Source: Odontesthes bonariensis (Eukaryota > Chordata > Actinopteri > Atheriniformes > Atherinopsidae). Taken from it: a stretch of DNA of 64,000 nt. The translations under genes and the position numbers were made by a program. The notes beneath the pieces were generated by a model. That model saw nothing but the letters and a program-made list of their open reading frames with translations, made no database searches and was not told the DNA's origin. Position 1 is the first letter of the stretch. The number at the start of each line of letters is the position of its first letter. Of the stretch, positions 36,683-47,491 are shown piece by piece. The stretch covers positions 36,978,941-37,042,940 of the forward strand of contig NC_134519.1 in the NCBI RefSeq assembly GCF_027942865.1. Direction: 5' to 3'.

Positions 36683-37523
36683 GGTGCTCGTCTCGGAGTG
36701 GATGTTAGGCTAAGGCCAATTGAGCTGATCAATCAGAGAGGACTGGACTTCTCAGGAAGTCGAATAAGAAACTCAGTGGAAGCAAATAATACTCCACCTG
36801 ATAGGTTGATGCCTTCAAATACAAGCCATAATGTAAAATACTGCCCTTTCCCACACTGGAGCAGACATCAAGCGTTGAACTCTGAGGAGTTGCTTTGGCA
36901 TGGTCCTCCACAGACCTGTCAATCATTCACCACGTGTTCAACACAACGTATCACAACTTTTTTCACATCTGAGTTCCATTGATTTCATAACACAATGACA
37001 CTGAAGCACTTTGGCACAGGTTCAGGGTTGAGCAGTCAGCTTTTCCTCAGGGCGGAGTCCGGCCGGCTCCTGCATACACACCTTTTCTCCATCGAGCCTC
37101 GTTAAGAGCAGCCAGCCTGCACTGGATTATCTTCCTCTTCCATGTGGAAATCAGGGCTTCTCCGAGTTTCATGTGAGTGCTATTTAAAACACGATTTAGC
37201 TGTGAGTCCTGTTTCCTCAGCGTTGGCTCTTCTAATGTTTCCTAGATTCGTACGCCTTCCATGGATCAACTTGCTTTGACCTTCTTTACCCTTTACAACT
37301 TTTTGGGAGTCTGCTTTGGAGTCCGTTTAACTTGGGCTTTTTGAGCCATGGCAAAAAACAACAAACAACACCAAATGGAAGGTTAATAATTGGAAGCAGT
37401 TTAACTTCTGCTTGGTACACTTACCTTTGAAAATAAGTTCACCCTACTTAAATATAGGTCCCACAACTGTGAATCTGCATTGCTAGCGATATATTTAATT
37501 ATGTATTGTCATTTTTTTGTCAG

Positions 37524-37795
37524 GGAGTCGTTTCTCTCCACAGTCGCCTCAGGCACGCTCAGGACGGGAGATTGGACCGAAAAAGAAAAAAGTTTCAGTG
37601 CAATCTGTTGGTTTCCTTAGCTAGGAAATTGTTTTTGAATTGGCTCTATATGAACGAATTGGATTATTTTATGAATAATTATGATTACAATTAATTGAAT
37701 TCCAATTGGCTTGAATTGGACTTTATTATCTAAGTGCCTTGAAATAACATTTGTTGTATTTGGCGCTATATAAATAAAAATGAATTGAATTGAAT
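37524..37795 (+). mobile_element. L2-like LINE 3' tail
   Basis: Reverse complement of the 3' region at 62160-62450, in near-perfect agreement: GGGAGTCGTTTCTCTCCACA at the 5' side, through GGACGGGAGATTGGACCGAA, to GCGCTATATAAATAAAAATG and GAATT repeats at the 3' end. It is 5' truncated and non-coding. Confidence 0.85.
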
Positions 37796-37799
37796 TTAG

Positions 37800-38643
37800 A
37801 ATTCAAATTCATTTGAATGATTTAATTTAATACAAAACACCTGAGCAAAGTATCAGAATATTTTCTAAATCTACAATAAATACTACTTATTAAGCTCTTC
37901 TTGTGTCTTCTGTCTGTGGTGCCAAGTGCATAGAAAATATAGAATTTTATATTTTTGTCAGAGATTTCAGATGTAATGGCTACACTTAGTCAGCACATGG
38001 CAAAGAAAAAAAAAAAAGGTTCATTGTTGAACCATCACCTGTTTTTGCTCTTATTATTGTGACTGTGTTCTGGGTAAAAGCAGCACCTAACATCCAGTTA
38101 TAGGTCCTGGTTCCCTCAAAGCCTTGTTCTAAGGCCATGCAGAGACTGACCACTTCTTAGCACCTAGGACTAAAGCTCATATTGTCCTCCAGAGGATGAT
38201 TAGGGATTACAGAGATCTTGAAGGATGTTCATGTTTACTCTTGACACTCTTTGGAAGGAGCCTCTTGAGCAAACTCAAAAAGCAGGTTTCTATTTGAACT
38301 TAAGAGAAGGAGGGCTGGGCAGTGATTATTGAACATGTTTGGCATTGTTGCCAAAGTAATATAGTGGCCAGCCTGAAGATGTATCTGTTTGTGCACAGGG
38401 CCTGAGAGGCCCATCATTAAGACTGGACACAAAGGTCCAACACAATACTGTGTGGAAACATTGCCCAGGAGCTAAAAGGCTGCACCTGCTCAGCTTTCTG
38501 TACCTAGCAAAAAAGAAACAGAAACAGTGTTAGATAGAAAACTATCATTTGCAGTTCACTGTTCCATTACCCAACAATTCTGCTGAAGTCTGTATCATAA
38601 AGTTATTCTTTGGTGTCTTATTAACAAGGGTAAATTAAGTGTT
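37800..38643. other. no gene recognised
   Basis: Sequence left of the large transposon; it ends with the target-site duplication GCTTTG at 38644-38649. I see no gene in it. Confidence 0.5.
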
Positions 38644-38649
38644 GCTTTG

Positions 38650-39165
38650 TACGGAAGCTTATTGCATTCACTTGATAAATTTTTTTTTTGGTTTGTTTTA
38701 CTGAGTAATTATTTGTCTTTTTCTGAGTAATTTATTTTTTTTCTGTTTTTTGGAATAATTATTTCTGTTTTTCTGAGTAATTTATTTTTTGTCTGTTTTT
38801 TGGAATAATTATTTCTGTTTTTCAGAGTAATTTATTTTTGGCTGTTTTTTGGAATAATTATTTCTGTTTTTCAGAGTAATTTATTTTTTGTCTGTTTTTT
38901 GGAATAATTATTTCTGTTTTTCAGAGTAATTTATTTTTGGCTGTTTTTTGGAATAATTATTTCTGTTTTTCAGAGTAATTTTTTTTCTTCTGTTTTTCGT
39001 GGTAATTTTTTTCCCCCTGTTTTTCGGGGTAATTTTTTTTGTCTGTTTTTTGGAATAATTTTTTCTGTTTTTCTGAGTAATTTTCTTTTTCTGTTTTTCT
39101 GAGTAATTTTTTTCCTGATTTTCTGAATAATTTTTTTTTCTGTTTTTCGGACTAATTTTTTTCCT
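38650..39165 (+). repeat. left inverted terminus with AT-rich subterminal array
   Basis: About 85 bp of terminal inverted repeat followed by tandem copies of a roughly 55-bp unit (GGAATAATTATTTCTGTTTT and CAGAGTAATTTATTTTT). The mirror-image array is at 45583-46035. Inner units are more degenerate and contain the CCCCCTGTTTTTCGGGGTAA variant, which also occurs in complement on the right side. Confidence 0.9.
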
Positions 39166-40053
39166 GAGTTTACAGAGCATTTGAAGATCCATTCATTCAT
39201 TGAGAGCTCGACTTCATGGTTACAAACATGAGCGACTTGTTCAGTTTAATCAAGTTTTACTTTGATCTGGGTTTAAGACACTGGGAGATAGTCCTGTCTT
39301 TAAGTCATATAGATGGTATTATCATTAGTTTGTCGACTCTACGCAGGCACCTGAGTACTTTGCGGCTGTTCAGAAGGAAAGCCCATTCAGATCTGCTAGA
39401 CATAGCAGTTTTTCTCCAGGATCAGTTGGACAGATGCGGTATGCTCCATGGATACAGGATGATGCATTTGAAATGCATTCAGGCTGGCTACGTGGTGACT
39501 CAAGAGACGATCAGGAGACTGCTGACAATATTGGATCCGCATGGTGTGGAGCTGAGGCGCCGGAATCGCCTTCGGAGGCGTATGTACCAGAATCCAGGCC
39601 CAAACTTTTTGTGGCATGTAGACTCCTATGATAAACTCAAACCGTACGGGATCTGCATCAATGGCGCAATAGATGGATTTTCACGAATGGTGATTTGGCT
39701 GCATGCTTACTCTACAAACAGTGATCCCAAGATAGCACTACTTCATTGATGAGGTGTCATCAAGGAATGGAACTGCTGCCCGAATTCGTTCGGACCTCGG
39801 AACCGAGAACTGTTACGTTGAACAAATGCAGATGTTCTTGAGGCACGATCATCTGGACAACTTTTCGCACAGATGTTACCTGTATGGATCGAGCAATCAC
39901 AACCAAAGAATAGAGAACTGGTGGGGCTTTTTAAGGCGGCAACACGCACAGTTCTGGATGAACCTGTTCCAAGATCTAAAAGACTCAGACTCCTTTTCTG
40001 GTGACTTTCTGGACAAAAGTCTCATTCAGTTCACATGTCTTGAAATAATAGAG

Positions 40054-40449
40054 GTAAGAACTGGAATACATTTATGTTGTTTCTTGTGACACCTGATTAG
40101 TGGTTCAAGAATTCAGATGTTTTACTTCTCCAAAAGCAGTAGTACTGCCCCGTGTAGTGGGTTATTTTAGTGTGGTACTAATATCATAGGCCTACTGATA
40201 TTAAGTGAAGTGCTCACTCCATGTAGGTTACATTCAAAACAAAGGACAGTATTATCAGCAGTATATATTCAAAGTATGAAAAAAAAGATAATTGCATGAG
40301 ACAGTTTACTACAACTGCAGATGTTTAAGTTGGAGCTGATTTGAATTACATTACTGGCTAGTTTAATGCAATATAATATTTACTGCAGTTGGTATAGCAA
40401 ATGTGTGAACTGATTTTCTTACTGTCTATTTTTATTTACTTATATTTAG
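40054..40449 (+). other. probable intron of the transposase gene
   Basis: Bounded by GTAAGA after a complete codon at 40053 and by TTATTTACTTATATTTAG at 40449. AT-rich with no coding resemblance. Inferred from splice signals and from the change of coding frame. Confidence 0.6.
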
Positions 40450-40460
40450 AGAGAACTGCA

Positions 40461-40475
40461 GGGTTAGGGTTAGGG
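40461..40475 (+). repeat. telomere-like GGGTTAGGGTTAGGG patch
   Basis: Fifteen bases of TTAGGG-type repeat inside the last transposase exon, between a RELQG start and the NAVSPGGRPV segment. It introduces stops in the expected frame. Confidence 0.7.
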
Positions 40476-40745
40476 AATGCTGTGTCTCCAGGTGGGCGCC
40501 CAGTGATGATGTACACCCTACCTCAACTTTTTGGTGCCAGAGAGTACCTGAAAGAGGTATCCCAGCAAAAGATAGACGCCTGCAGAGAGGAATGCCTTCA
40601 GAGAGGACCGTATCCCTGTGATGATGCAGTGTTTGATATTTGCTGCCTTGCCATGGCAGAAAACAGTCTTCATCCACCCACCTCTCCAGAGGAAGCCATT
40701 GAGCTTTACATGTTCTTACGTGTTTACATAAGAGCTCAAATTTAA

Positions 40746-41695
40746 TGATCACAACCTGCTGGACCTACTGGATCAAATGACTGAATCTAAGCCTTCACAT
40801 GAGGGTAGAAATTCTTATGGACCATACATTGCACATTTCTGTTTCTCTCATTAATTTACTGTATGTCATTTGCAGCCAAACAATTACATGTAACAAAATT
40901 TGGTGAATATGTATGTATCTAAAATTAGTTGGGGATTATCATGTCATCTCTCAAACAAATAAACAGATTAACTATTCTTATGTATTTGAATGAAATGTCA
41001 CTCTATAAATTTATGTTGAAATGCAGTTGTCATTAAACTTTCAGCAAATGAAGCATATGATTATCTTTTATTAGGGCATGCATCTTTCCTTGAGTTTACA
41101 CACAGTTGTTAACTTCAACATTTCACAATACAAGCACCCCATAACAAAAGGAACATGTCCAATTTTAAGATTGTGGTCTCACAGAGCAGGACTCCTGAAC
41201 TACATGACCCAAGACACAATCTGTATGAAGACAGTTGTACAAAACAAGTGTAAAAAAAACACCTCAACTTGCTACAAGTAGATTCACAAACACTGTCAGT
41301 ATTAACATCTGACATGAGGTAGAGGTTGAAATTCTATTATGATTTAACAGTGAAAACATAACAAAAGTATATCTAATGTTCAAACATTTTCATCCTTGAC
41401 TGATAACAAAAGTGTCTTAAATCAAAGTAAATTCAGCCCCTGAGGTAGTCACATATTCTCTTTATAGAAGCTCTCATAACAAAAAAATGTCTCAGTAAGT
41501 CTGTGTAAGTTATTGTTCCTTGATATAATAAAACCAACATAATAAAAATAATTTTGCACTAATCACACAGCACCTGAGCTAATCACATTTTCTCCTTACA
41601 TGCTCTATCCCACATTCACACAGTCTAAACCTACATCGCTGCCACTGATGGAGAAGAGAAAAATGTGTATGTGTTCATAAGTCACTTAGCCGCTC
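40746..41695. other. 3' ends of two converging transposon genes
   Basis: AT-rich sequence between the transposase stop and the stop of the HECT-like gene on the other strand. It holds candidate polyadenylation signals (AATAAA-like) but no coding resemblance. Likely the two 3' UTRs. Confidence 0.5.
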
Positions 41696-44658
41696 TTATG
41701 CAATGTCCATTGCATAAATGTTGCTGGACAGTATAGCCTCCATTTCAGCTCGAAGCTCAGGATAGCTGTTGTAAGTTGATGGCAGCTCCACAGTTGGGCC
41801 ACAAGTATGGGCAACTGGCCGCCGCGCCAGCCCTTCCAAAGAGGTGAATGTGACTTGAATTTCTTTTACACAGATGACATCAGACCCAGTCAGAAATCTC
41901 ATCAGCTTCCGGAGACCTATTTCATCCAATCCCCTTATGTACTGATATAAAAATTGCAAACTTTGGTTCTCTGCTGAAGTAGCTGGAGAAGCTGTTATCA
42001 TCTTTATCACCTTTCGTGTTGTTGGTTTAATGTCCTCATACAGCTTCTTCATATCCTGTACACTGGGGAAAAACTTCCTGAGTATTGGTCCTGCAACCTC
42101 TTTAATATTATCAAGTGCATATTTTGGGTGCTGGATCATTTGCTTGTGGGCAACCTGGACAAGGACAGCTCTCAAGTTATCTTGTGTTGGTACTGTTCTT
42201 ACTCCCATGCGATCCATAAGATCAAGGAGCTCTTCCTCATCATCGCCGACAACAGCCTCTTGCAAAGCAGTGGACAAGAGATCACGCTCAGACTGACTAA
42301 GATACAACATCAGGGAGTCAAAGAGTAAATCAGGTGAAACAGAGTGTTCACTAAATGTGACAGCTGCAGTAAAGGCTTGAGCCAGCCGAAATGGAAAATA
42401 CCCATGGTCCTTCAGTCCCTTGGTCAATATCCTGCCAACAGACTTCCATTCCTCCTCTTGCCATTTTGGGGAGAGTGATGGCACCCTCACATCTGCACCT
42501 TCTGCTGCACAGTCTAGGAATTCTGTCCAGAAGGCAGCGTAAACATCCCTGGATACACCATCAGCATCTGCCCCCATTTCATCAATGAAGCTGTATTTCA
42601 CAGAGTAAGTCATCATTGCTTCATCCTTGAATTGGGCAATCAGTTCATCTAAGAGAGTCACTCTGTGAAGTCTCACAGTCACATGCAAAAGTTCATTGGC
42701 AGGACTTGGTGGTCTAGCAGAAGCTGTCTCAGTATCAATAGGAGTTGAGGTGTAGGTGGGGGTGTTTATTTGTTCATCTTCTATTGCAAGGATTGGCTCA
42801 TGTATGAGTGTATCATCAAGATCACCTAAAAACGGCCCACCTGTCAAAGGACCAAAACTGACCTCTGATGTATTACACAAAGATGTAAGATCAATAATCT
42901 GAACAGCTGCAGTAGAGACAACAGCTGACATTGTGGCAGTGCTTAGCTCATCATCTTCGACTGTGTGCATTTGATTTTCACTGTTATGTCTTTTCTGTGT
43001 CAGCTGTTCCCCTTCCATTGTGTGCGTCTCTTGTCCAGATTCTGCTGTGTTTTCATGTTGCTCATCTGTCTGTATGTCAGCTCCTTCCTCTGGGTCATCT
43101 CCACTGGTCAGGGTCTTTGTGAACAAATAAAATCTTAACAAACCCAATTTGTGTTTCTCGTAGTAGTCTCCCACACTAACATCCTCATCAAGTTGTGCTT
43201 CCTGAAAGTCAACTATATCATGACTGAACTCTTCCCACTTTCCCATTGTTGACTTTTCATTAGGGAAAAATAGTTTCTTAGCTTGTGACAGAATCTCAGT
43301 TTTCGTGGCATTCTTGTTCATGTCAAGAACTCTGGTTCCTCCACCACTGCGTTTTCTGACTTGTCTGCTGTCATGTTTCCACGCTAGTTCTATTTTTCTG
43401 GTTGTCTTCCAGGCTCTCTTATTACTTTTTAGACGTATGTTTGTTGGATGCACTGTATTCTCCCCATCAAAACCTTGAACTTCTTTGTTGCTCATTGTGC
43501 CCATTTTTTTTAAAGTTTTTTGAATAAGGACAGTCTTGTGGTATCATCTCCACCTCTTCTCTGTTTTTCCATACAGAAACGCCTTGTGGCAATCCTGTCA
43601 CCATAGGCTGGAATGTAAGAGGCCATGGTTGCATCATCTATTTCTCCAATTATCGAGCTGTCAATCTGCAATAAAAACAAAAAGTATACATTAGACATGA
43701 CACAGCTTAAACTACATTATCTCCAAGACTATTTACTTCTGTGCTAAATTCCAGGACAACCAATTATAAATGCCTAATGCAGATGATAACACAATGGACA
43801 GTATGAGACAGTGAAGCTGGCAATAATGTAGTGTGCTGATATAAACACTAGACATTTATTCTTTCTGCTATGTTAATGATATATCAACAGTAACTTGAAA
43901 GGGTACTTAATCCTGTTCACCTATTGTTTTAGTTTAAAGTCATGCATAAATTTTCAAATGCAGTCAGATGGGATTAATTATCCTTTCTATTCCATATACT
44001 TACTATCATATTATGACACAAATAATTAAATACTATAAATGTTACAATGTATTAGTTTAGCATGATATATATTGAAAGTGTTGTTCTAACTGTTCTTATA
44101 CCATGTACATCATCTATACTATCAAGATGTAAACATTGCATCTGAGTTGTCCAATTTTATTAATTGGTTGCACATTACCATACTGGCAAAAAATGTTAAG
44201 AATCAAGTCTTACTTTGATGGCACAGAATACTTGACTTATATTTGACACTGAAAATCTCAAATAACAGCATTTTAAAACATATCATATCAAAGCAAAATA
44301 TAAAGCAGTGAATAGTTTGTATATTTATTTGTATATTTGTGTAACAGTGATGTCTCTCAATGCAGGCTGCATTGTTGGAAGGGATGCTTGACAAATGCAA
44401 ATATTTGAACCTCTGGAACCACATGTGATGGTCTAAAATATATAAGTACATTTAAAATCATTTGAAGTTCAGTGAAATATAAACATATAGTTGGGGAAAT
44501 CATTTTAAAAATGAATATAGCCCTGCAGGAACAAATTTTCTGTGACTTACATGATCCCGCTGCATTTTCTGAATACTCTCCTCAGGAACACCTCTGTTGC
44601 GGAGAAATATCTACAGACCATCATCATGAGGGAGGCCGGGGCTTGAGGATGAAGCCAT
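41696..44658 (-). pseudogene. HECT-type E3 ubiquitin-ligase-like protein of the transposon
   Basis: Two exons on the minus strand. Exon 1 is 44658-44551: 36 codons starting MASSSSPGLP, ending in GVPEESIQKMQRDH and a GTAAGT donor. Exon 2 starts after TTTTTATTGCAG at 43665 in the same phase (IDSSIIGEIDD...SYIPAYGDR) and ends at 41696. Exon 2 holds a 602-residue frame from ATG 43504. Its residues 272-602 are HECT-like: GADADGVSRDVYAAFW at 311-326 and, near the end, PVAHTCGPTVELPSTY with Cys568 where HECT ligases have the thioester cysteine. Residues 1-130 (RKIELAW, GGGTRVL, KAKKLFFP-like) match the N-terminal region I associate with fish proteins labelled 'G2/M phase-specific E3 ubiquitin-protein ligase-like'. 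Lesions: an in-frame TAG at codon 16 (44613-44611) and a one-base frameshift in the run of A's at about 43505-43515. Whether a shorter protein from ATG 43504 is made is open. It would transfer ubiquitin; the target is unknown. Confidence 0.82.
43666..44550 (-). other. probable intron of the HECT-like gene
   Basis: Starts with a GTAAGT donor at 44550 and ends at a TTTTTATTGCAG acceptor at 43666, and joins two exons in matching phase. AT-rich with no coding resemblance. Confidence 0.7.
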
Positions 44659-45582
44659 TGCTGGCACTGCAAAAAATGTAGTAAAAAGGCAGGATCTATA
44701 TAAATATTTGCATCAACAATTCACACATTTAAAACTGTCAAGACCAATTGTGTCATGATATTGTCGAATTATATGAAAGCTTAAAATAATTTTGTTTAAA
44801 ATGGATGTTTCATGTCTTGTTCAATACTCTATCTGTATAGTCATTTGAAAGTCGACCTGTCATTAAGCATTTTAATGTGCTTACTCAAATGACCAGTGTC
44901 ATTTTGTGATGAAAGCCTTCCCTGGTTATTCATAAACAATAATATTACTCTAATAGTACAGAAGACTAAACTCGGCATCTCAGAGTGGGCTTTTAGTATT
45001 AGTATAATAGTTATTATTATTACTAGTACTCAAATAGTCAATAAAATAGTCAGTAAGCAGATGCAAAAACGTTTTACATTTTAAATAATTTTATTCACAG
45101 GCCTGTACAAATAATATGCATGCATATGTTAAATAGCCTACAAAGGAAATAGCAAAGGAGAGGGAGCCCATAAGCAAACCACAGCAACCCCAGAAACTCA
45201 AAACACTCGTCATGGTGCATCAATGGTGTCAATATATAGTGACTAGTATACTGGCAACGTTCTGTTTGTTTGCATGCTTACGTGCCCCCTGTTAAGCAAC
45301 TGTTACGATTAAATGTTACTATTCTCATGTTACGTCTCTATAGTGTTGGTGTATAGGCTACTATTAGCATAACCTAACGCGATAGGCTTACAATAGACGG
45401 ATAGTAAACATAACTAACTCTGTGTGTAACTAATTACATGCCTTACCTTAATTGACACGGTACGGTAGAGAGTTGAAGGCAGGTATGCGCGGGCAGGAGT
45501 CACCGTAAGTTCACGACATGGTCCCCTGGAGAACGGGAGTCTGTTACAGGTTGGATCTTCTCGCGGGAGTTGGAAGTATCGC
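44659..45582. other. 5' region of the HECT-like gene
   Basis: Sequence between the proposed start codon and the right subterminal array. A GC-richer patch at 45460-45570, next to the array, is the likeliest promoter or first non-coding exon for the minus-strand gene. No coding frame recognised. Confidence 0.4.
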
Positions 45583-46035
45583 GATATTAAAAAAAAAAAA
45601 ATGACTCCGAAAAACAGGGGGAAAAAAATTACCACGAAAAACAGAAGAAAAAAAATTACTCAGAAAAACAGAAATAATTATTCCAAAAAACAGCCAAAAA
45701 TAAATTACTCAGAAAAACAGAAATAATTATTCCAAAAAACAGCCAAAAAAAATTACTCCGAAAAACAGGGGGAAAAAAATTACCCCGAAAAACAGAAGAA
45801 AAAAAATTACTCAGAAAAACAGAAATAATTATTCCAAAAAACAGCCAAAAATAAATTACTCAGAAAAACAGAAATAATTATTCCAAAAAACAGAAAAAAA
45901 ATAAATTAGTCAAAAAAACAGAAATAATTATTCCGAAAAACAGACAAAAAAAATTACTCAGAAAAACACAAATAATTACTCAGTAAAACAAACCAAAAAA
46001 AAAAATGTATCAAGTGAATGCAATAAGCTTCCGTA
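45583..46035 (-). repeat. right inverted terminus with AT-rich subterminal array
   Basis: Inverted counterpart of 38650-39165. Units of the form CAGAAATAATTATTCCAAAA and CAGCCAAAAATAAATTACTC repeat to about 45990, then the terminal repeat runs to 46035. Two arrays inverted against each other over about 450-500 bp could fold into a very long stem and are probably transposase binding sites. Confidence 0.9.
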
Positions 46036-46041
46036 GCTTTG

Positions 46042-46531
46042 ACATAACTCTTACGATTTAAAAGATTTTTTTAACATTACAGTAGTGATTTATCTGATAA
46101 ATAAATGTATTGTAAAGACATTTGGAAAAGGTAGTGTACATGGGGATGGTTTTTTATCAGGTACATTCATTATTGGTGCTGTGTGACCTCCAGAGGAGTA
46201 GTGAAATCTGCAGTGCGTAGATGATTGGTCTGACACCTATCATCAAACAAATGAAATATCCTAATGTGAATGACGGGAATTAGCCCAGAATTTATTCATT
46301 CATGCCCTAGATTATTCGGAGGTCTTTGTTGTTTTAAAAACCACTGGATGGTTTGGAAAGATGTTCGAACATTCACATTCTCCTGTAGCTTGTAGTTTGT
46401 TTATTCTCCAACTTATCTTCAAGGACCACTCGCAAGTCAAATCGCTTACATTGATGGATAACCACATACCTGTACTGCTGATGATGTTCAGATGTCCTCA
46501 GAGTTCATTCCTAATTCCAATAACGTACATA
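46042..46531. other. no gene recognised
   Basis: Stretch between the large transposon's target-site duplication and the next MITE. I see no gene or repeat family. Confidence 0.5.
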
Positions 46532-46534
46532 TTA

Positions 46535-47164
46535 GGCTACGGCTACACGAAAACGTTTTTCACTGTAAACGATACTTTTGCTTATCGTTTGGCTGTCGCG
46601 GCCACACGGAGCCGGCATTCCCACTACCCCAAAACGATAGTTTTTGAGAACGGATTCCAGAGTGGGAAGATCTGAGAACGGCCTCGTTTCGTTTCCATTG
46701 TTACAGTGAAAACGGATTTGTTTACATCTGCGTCACAGCCACATGGCTAACACCAGTGACGTATACACATACGTCAGTTACCAGAACAAAAAGCGGCTTC
46801 CATTCAAAATCCGGAAGAAGAAGACAACACAACAAGGACAGACAGCGATCATCATGGACCCCACAACATTGATAGCAGCACTGCTGCAGACACTGCTAAC
46901 TACAGCGGCGTTGTTGAAGGAACATTTACAGGTGATGCGCTGGTAGAAGTAGGGGTGTACATGCATGCGCATTGCTTCTTCTATTGTTCTGGTGTAACCG
47001 GTGGGGGTGGCTTACAGCGCACCTAGAGGTGTTTCGTGTGTACTGCATCGTTTTCAGCAAGCGTCGCGTTTCCATGAGGACACAGAAGCTTCCCCGTGTG
47101 GTCGCAATAATTTTCGTACCCGTTTTCAAAAAAACCCTTGTTTCGTTTTCGTGTAGTCGTAGCC
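46535..47164. mobile_element. MITE with TTA duplication (Harbinger-like)
   Basis: 630 bp with ends GGCTACGGCTACACGAAAAC (left) and GTTTTCGTGTAGTCGTAGCC (right), inverted repeats with few mismatches, flanked by TTA at 46532-46534 and 47165-47167. No transposase. A 3-bp TTA duplication fits Harbinger or ISL2EU-type elements. Confidence 0.85.
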
Positions 47165-47309
47165 TTAGACAGGAGTCTCACTGCAATTTTAAAAAGCTGC
47201 GAGCAGGGCTGCAGACTGACAATGACTACATACGAAGCCTGAAGTGAATGACTGTTTACTCAATACAACTGTCCACAACCACAGATACAAATGTGTGGAC
47301 TCACCAGAG

Positions 47310-47491
47310 GGGTGTTCCATGAAGCTGGATTAGCGGGAAGCCTGGCTTTATCAATAGTTCTGGCTAATCTAAGAGAGAGTTCCGTTCCACCAACGTGGCT
47401 TATTTGAATGCCCGGTGAGTAACCATGTTAACTTATGCCGCTGAACTAGCCTGCTCCTGGCCAGGCTAACGTTCAAACTTAGCTTAACTTT
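47310..47491. repeat. partial fish repeat around the next MITE
   Basis: The stretch GGGGTGTTCCATGAAGCTGG, followed by ATTAGCGGGAAG, resembles the left end of a common fish DNA-element family. It is cut by the MITE at 47492. I could not find its other end. Confidence 0.4.

Larger units (their letters stand above)
39216..40745 (+). pseudogene. DDE integrase-type transposase, frameshifted, two exons
   Basis: Exon 1 begins at ATG 39216 (177 codons to a stop at 39747) and continues in another frame to 40053. Helical, Arg-rich N-terminal part at residues 1-130, then an integrase (rve-like) core. The catalytic triad I see is Asp136 in LWHVDSYDK (codon 39621), Asp in RIRSDLGTEN (codon 39793) and Glu in NQRIENWW (codon 39913); GAIDGFSR at 150-157 is the usual second strand. 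A one-base insertion near 39738 (at ATAGCACTACTTC) breaks the frame between the first and second acidic residues. A consensus donor GAG|GTAAGA follows at 40053, and an acceptor ATTTAG at 40449 leads to an exon ending SPGGRPVMMYTLPQLFG...YIRAQI at 40745. That exon starts RELQG and then hits a TTAGGG-like patch that breaks the frame again. The protein would cut and join the element's TIRs. Identification is strong; activity of this copy is unlikely. Confidence 0.85.
38650..46035. mobile_element. 7.4-kb DNA transposon with DDE integrase and HECT-like gene
   Basis: The ends are inverted repeats: the left end reads TACGGAAGCTTATTGCATTC and continues CACTTGATA, and the right end is its exact complement. 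Both are followed by (T)n GGTTTGTTTTACTGAGTAAT in the same relative orientation. The flanks carry the direct repeat GCTTTG (38644-38649 and 46036-46041), a 6-bp target-site duplication. Inside are a DDE transposase gene on the plus strand (39216-40745) and a converging HECT-like gene on the minus strand (44658-41696). TIRs, a 6-bp duplication and an integrase-core transposase suggest the IS3EU superfamily, from memory. Ginger elements have similar integrases but, as I recall, 4-5-bp duplications. Both genes carry lesions, so this copy is probably not autonomous now. Confidence 0.88.

Noticed and set aside
38908..39200. Lys-rich minus-strand frames (KKITPKNRGKK-type)
   Set aside because: They are translations of the AT-rich subterminal array of the transposon.
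40461..40475. Chromosome end or large interstitial telomere
   Set aside because: Only about two and a half TTAGGG units, inside an exon; too short.
41696..44658. Host G2E3 gene
   Set aside because: No PHD/RING region typical of G2E3 is seen, and the gene sits inside TIRs with a target-site duplication.
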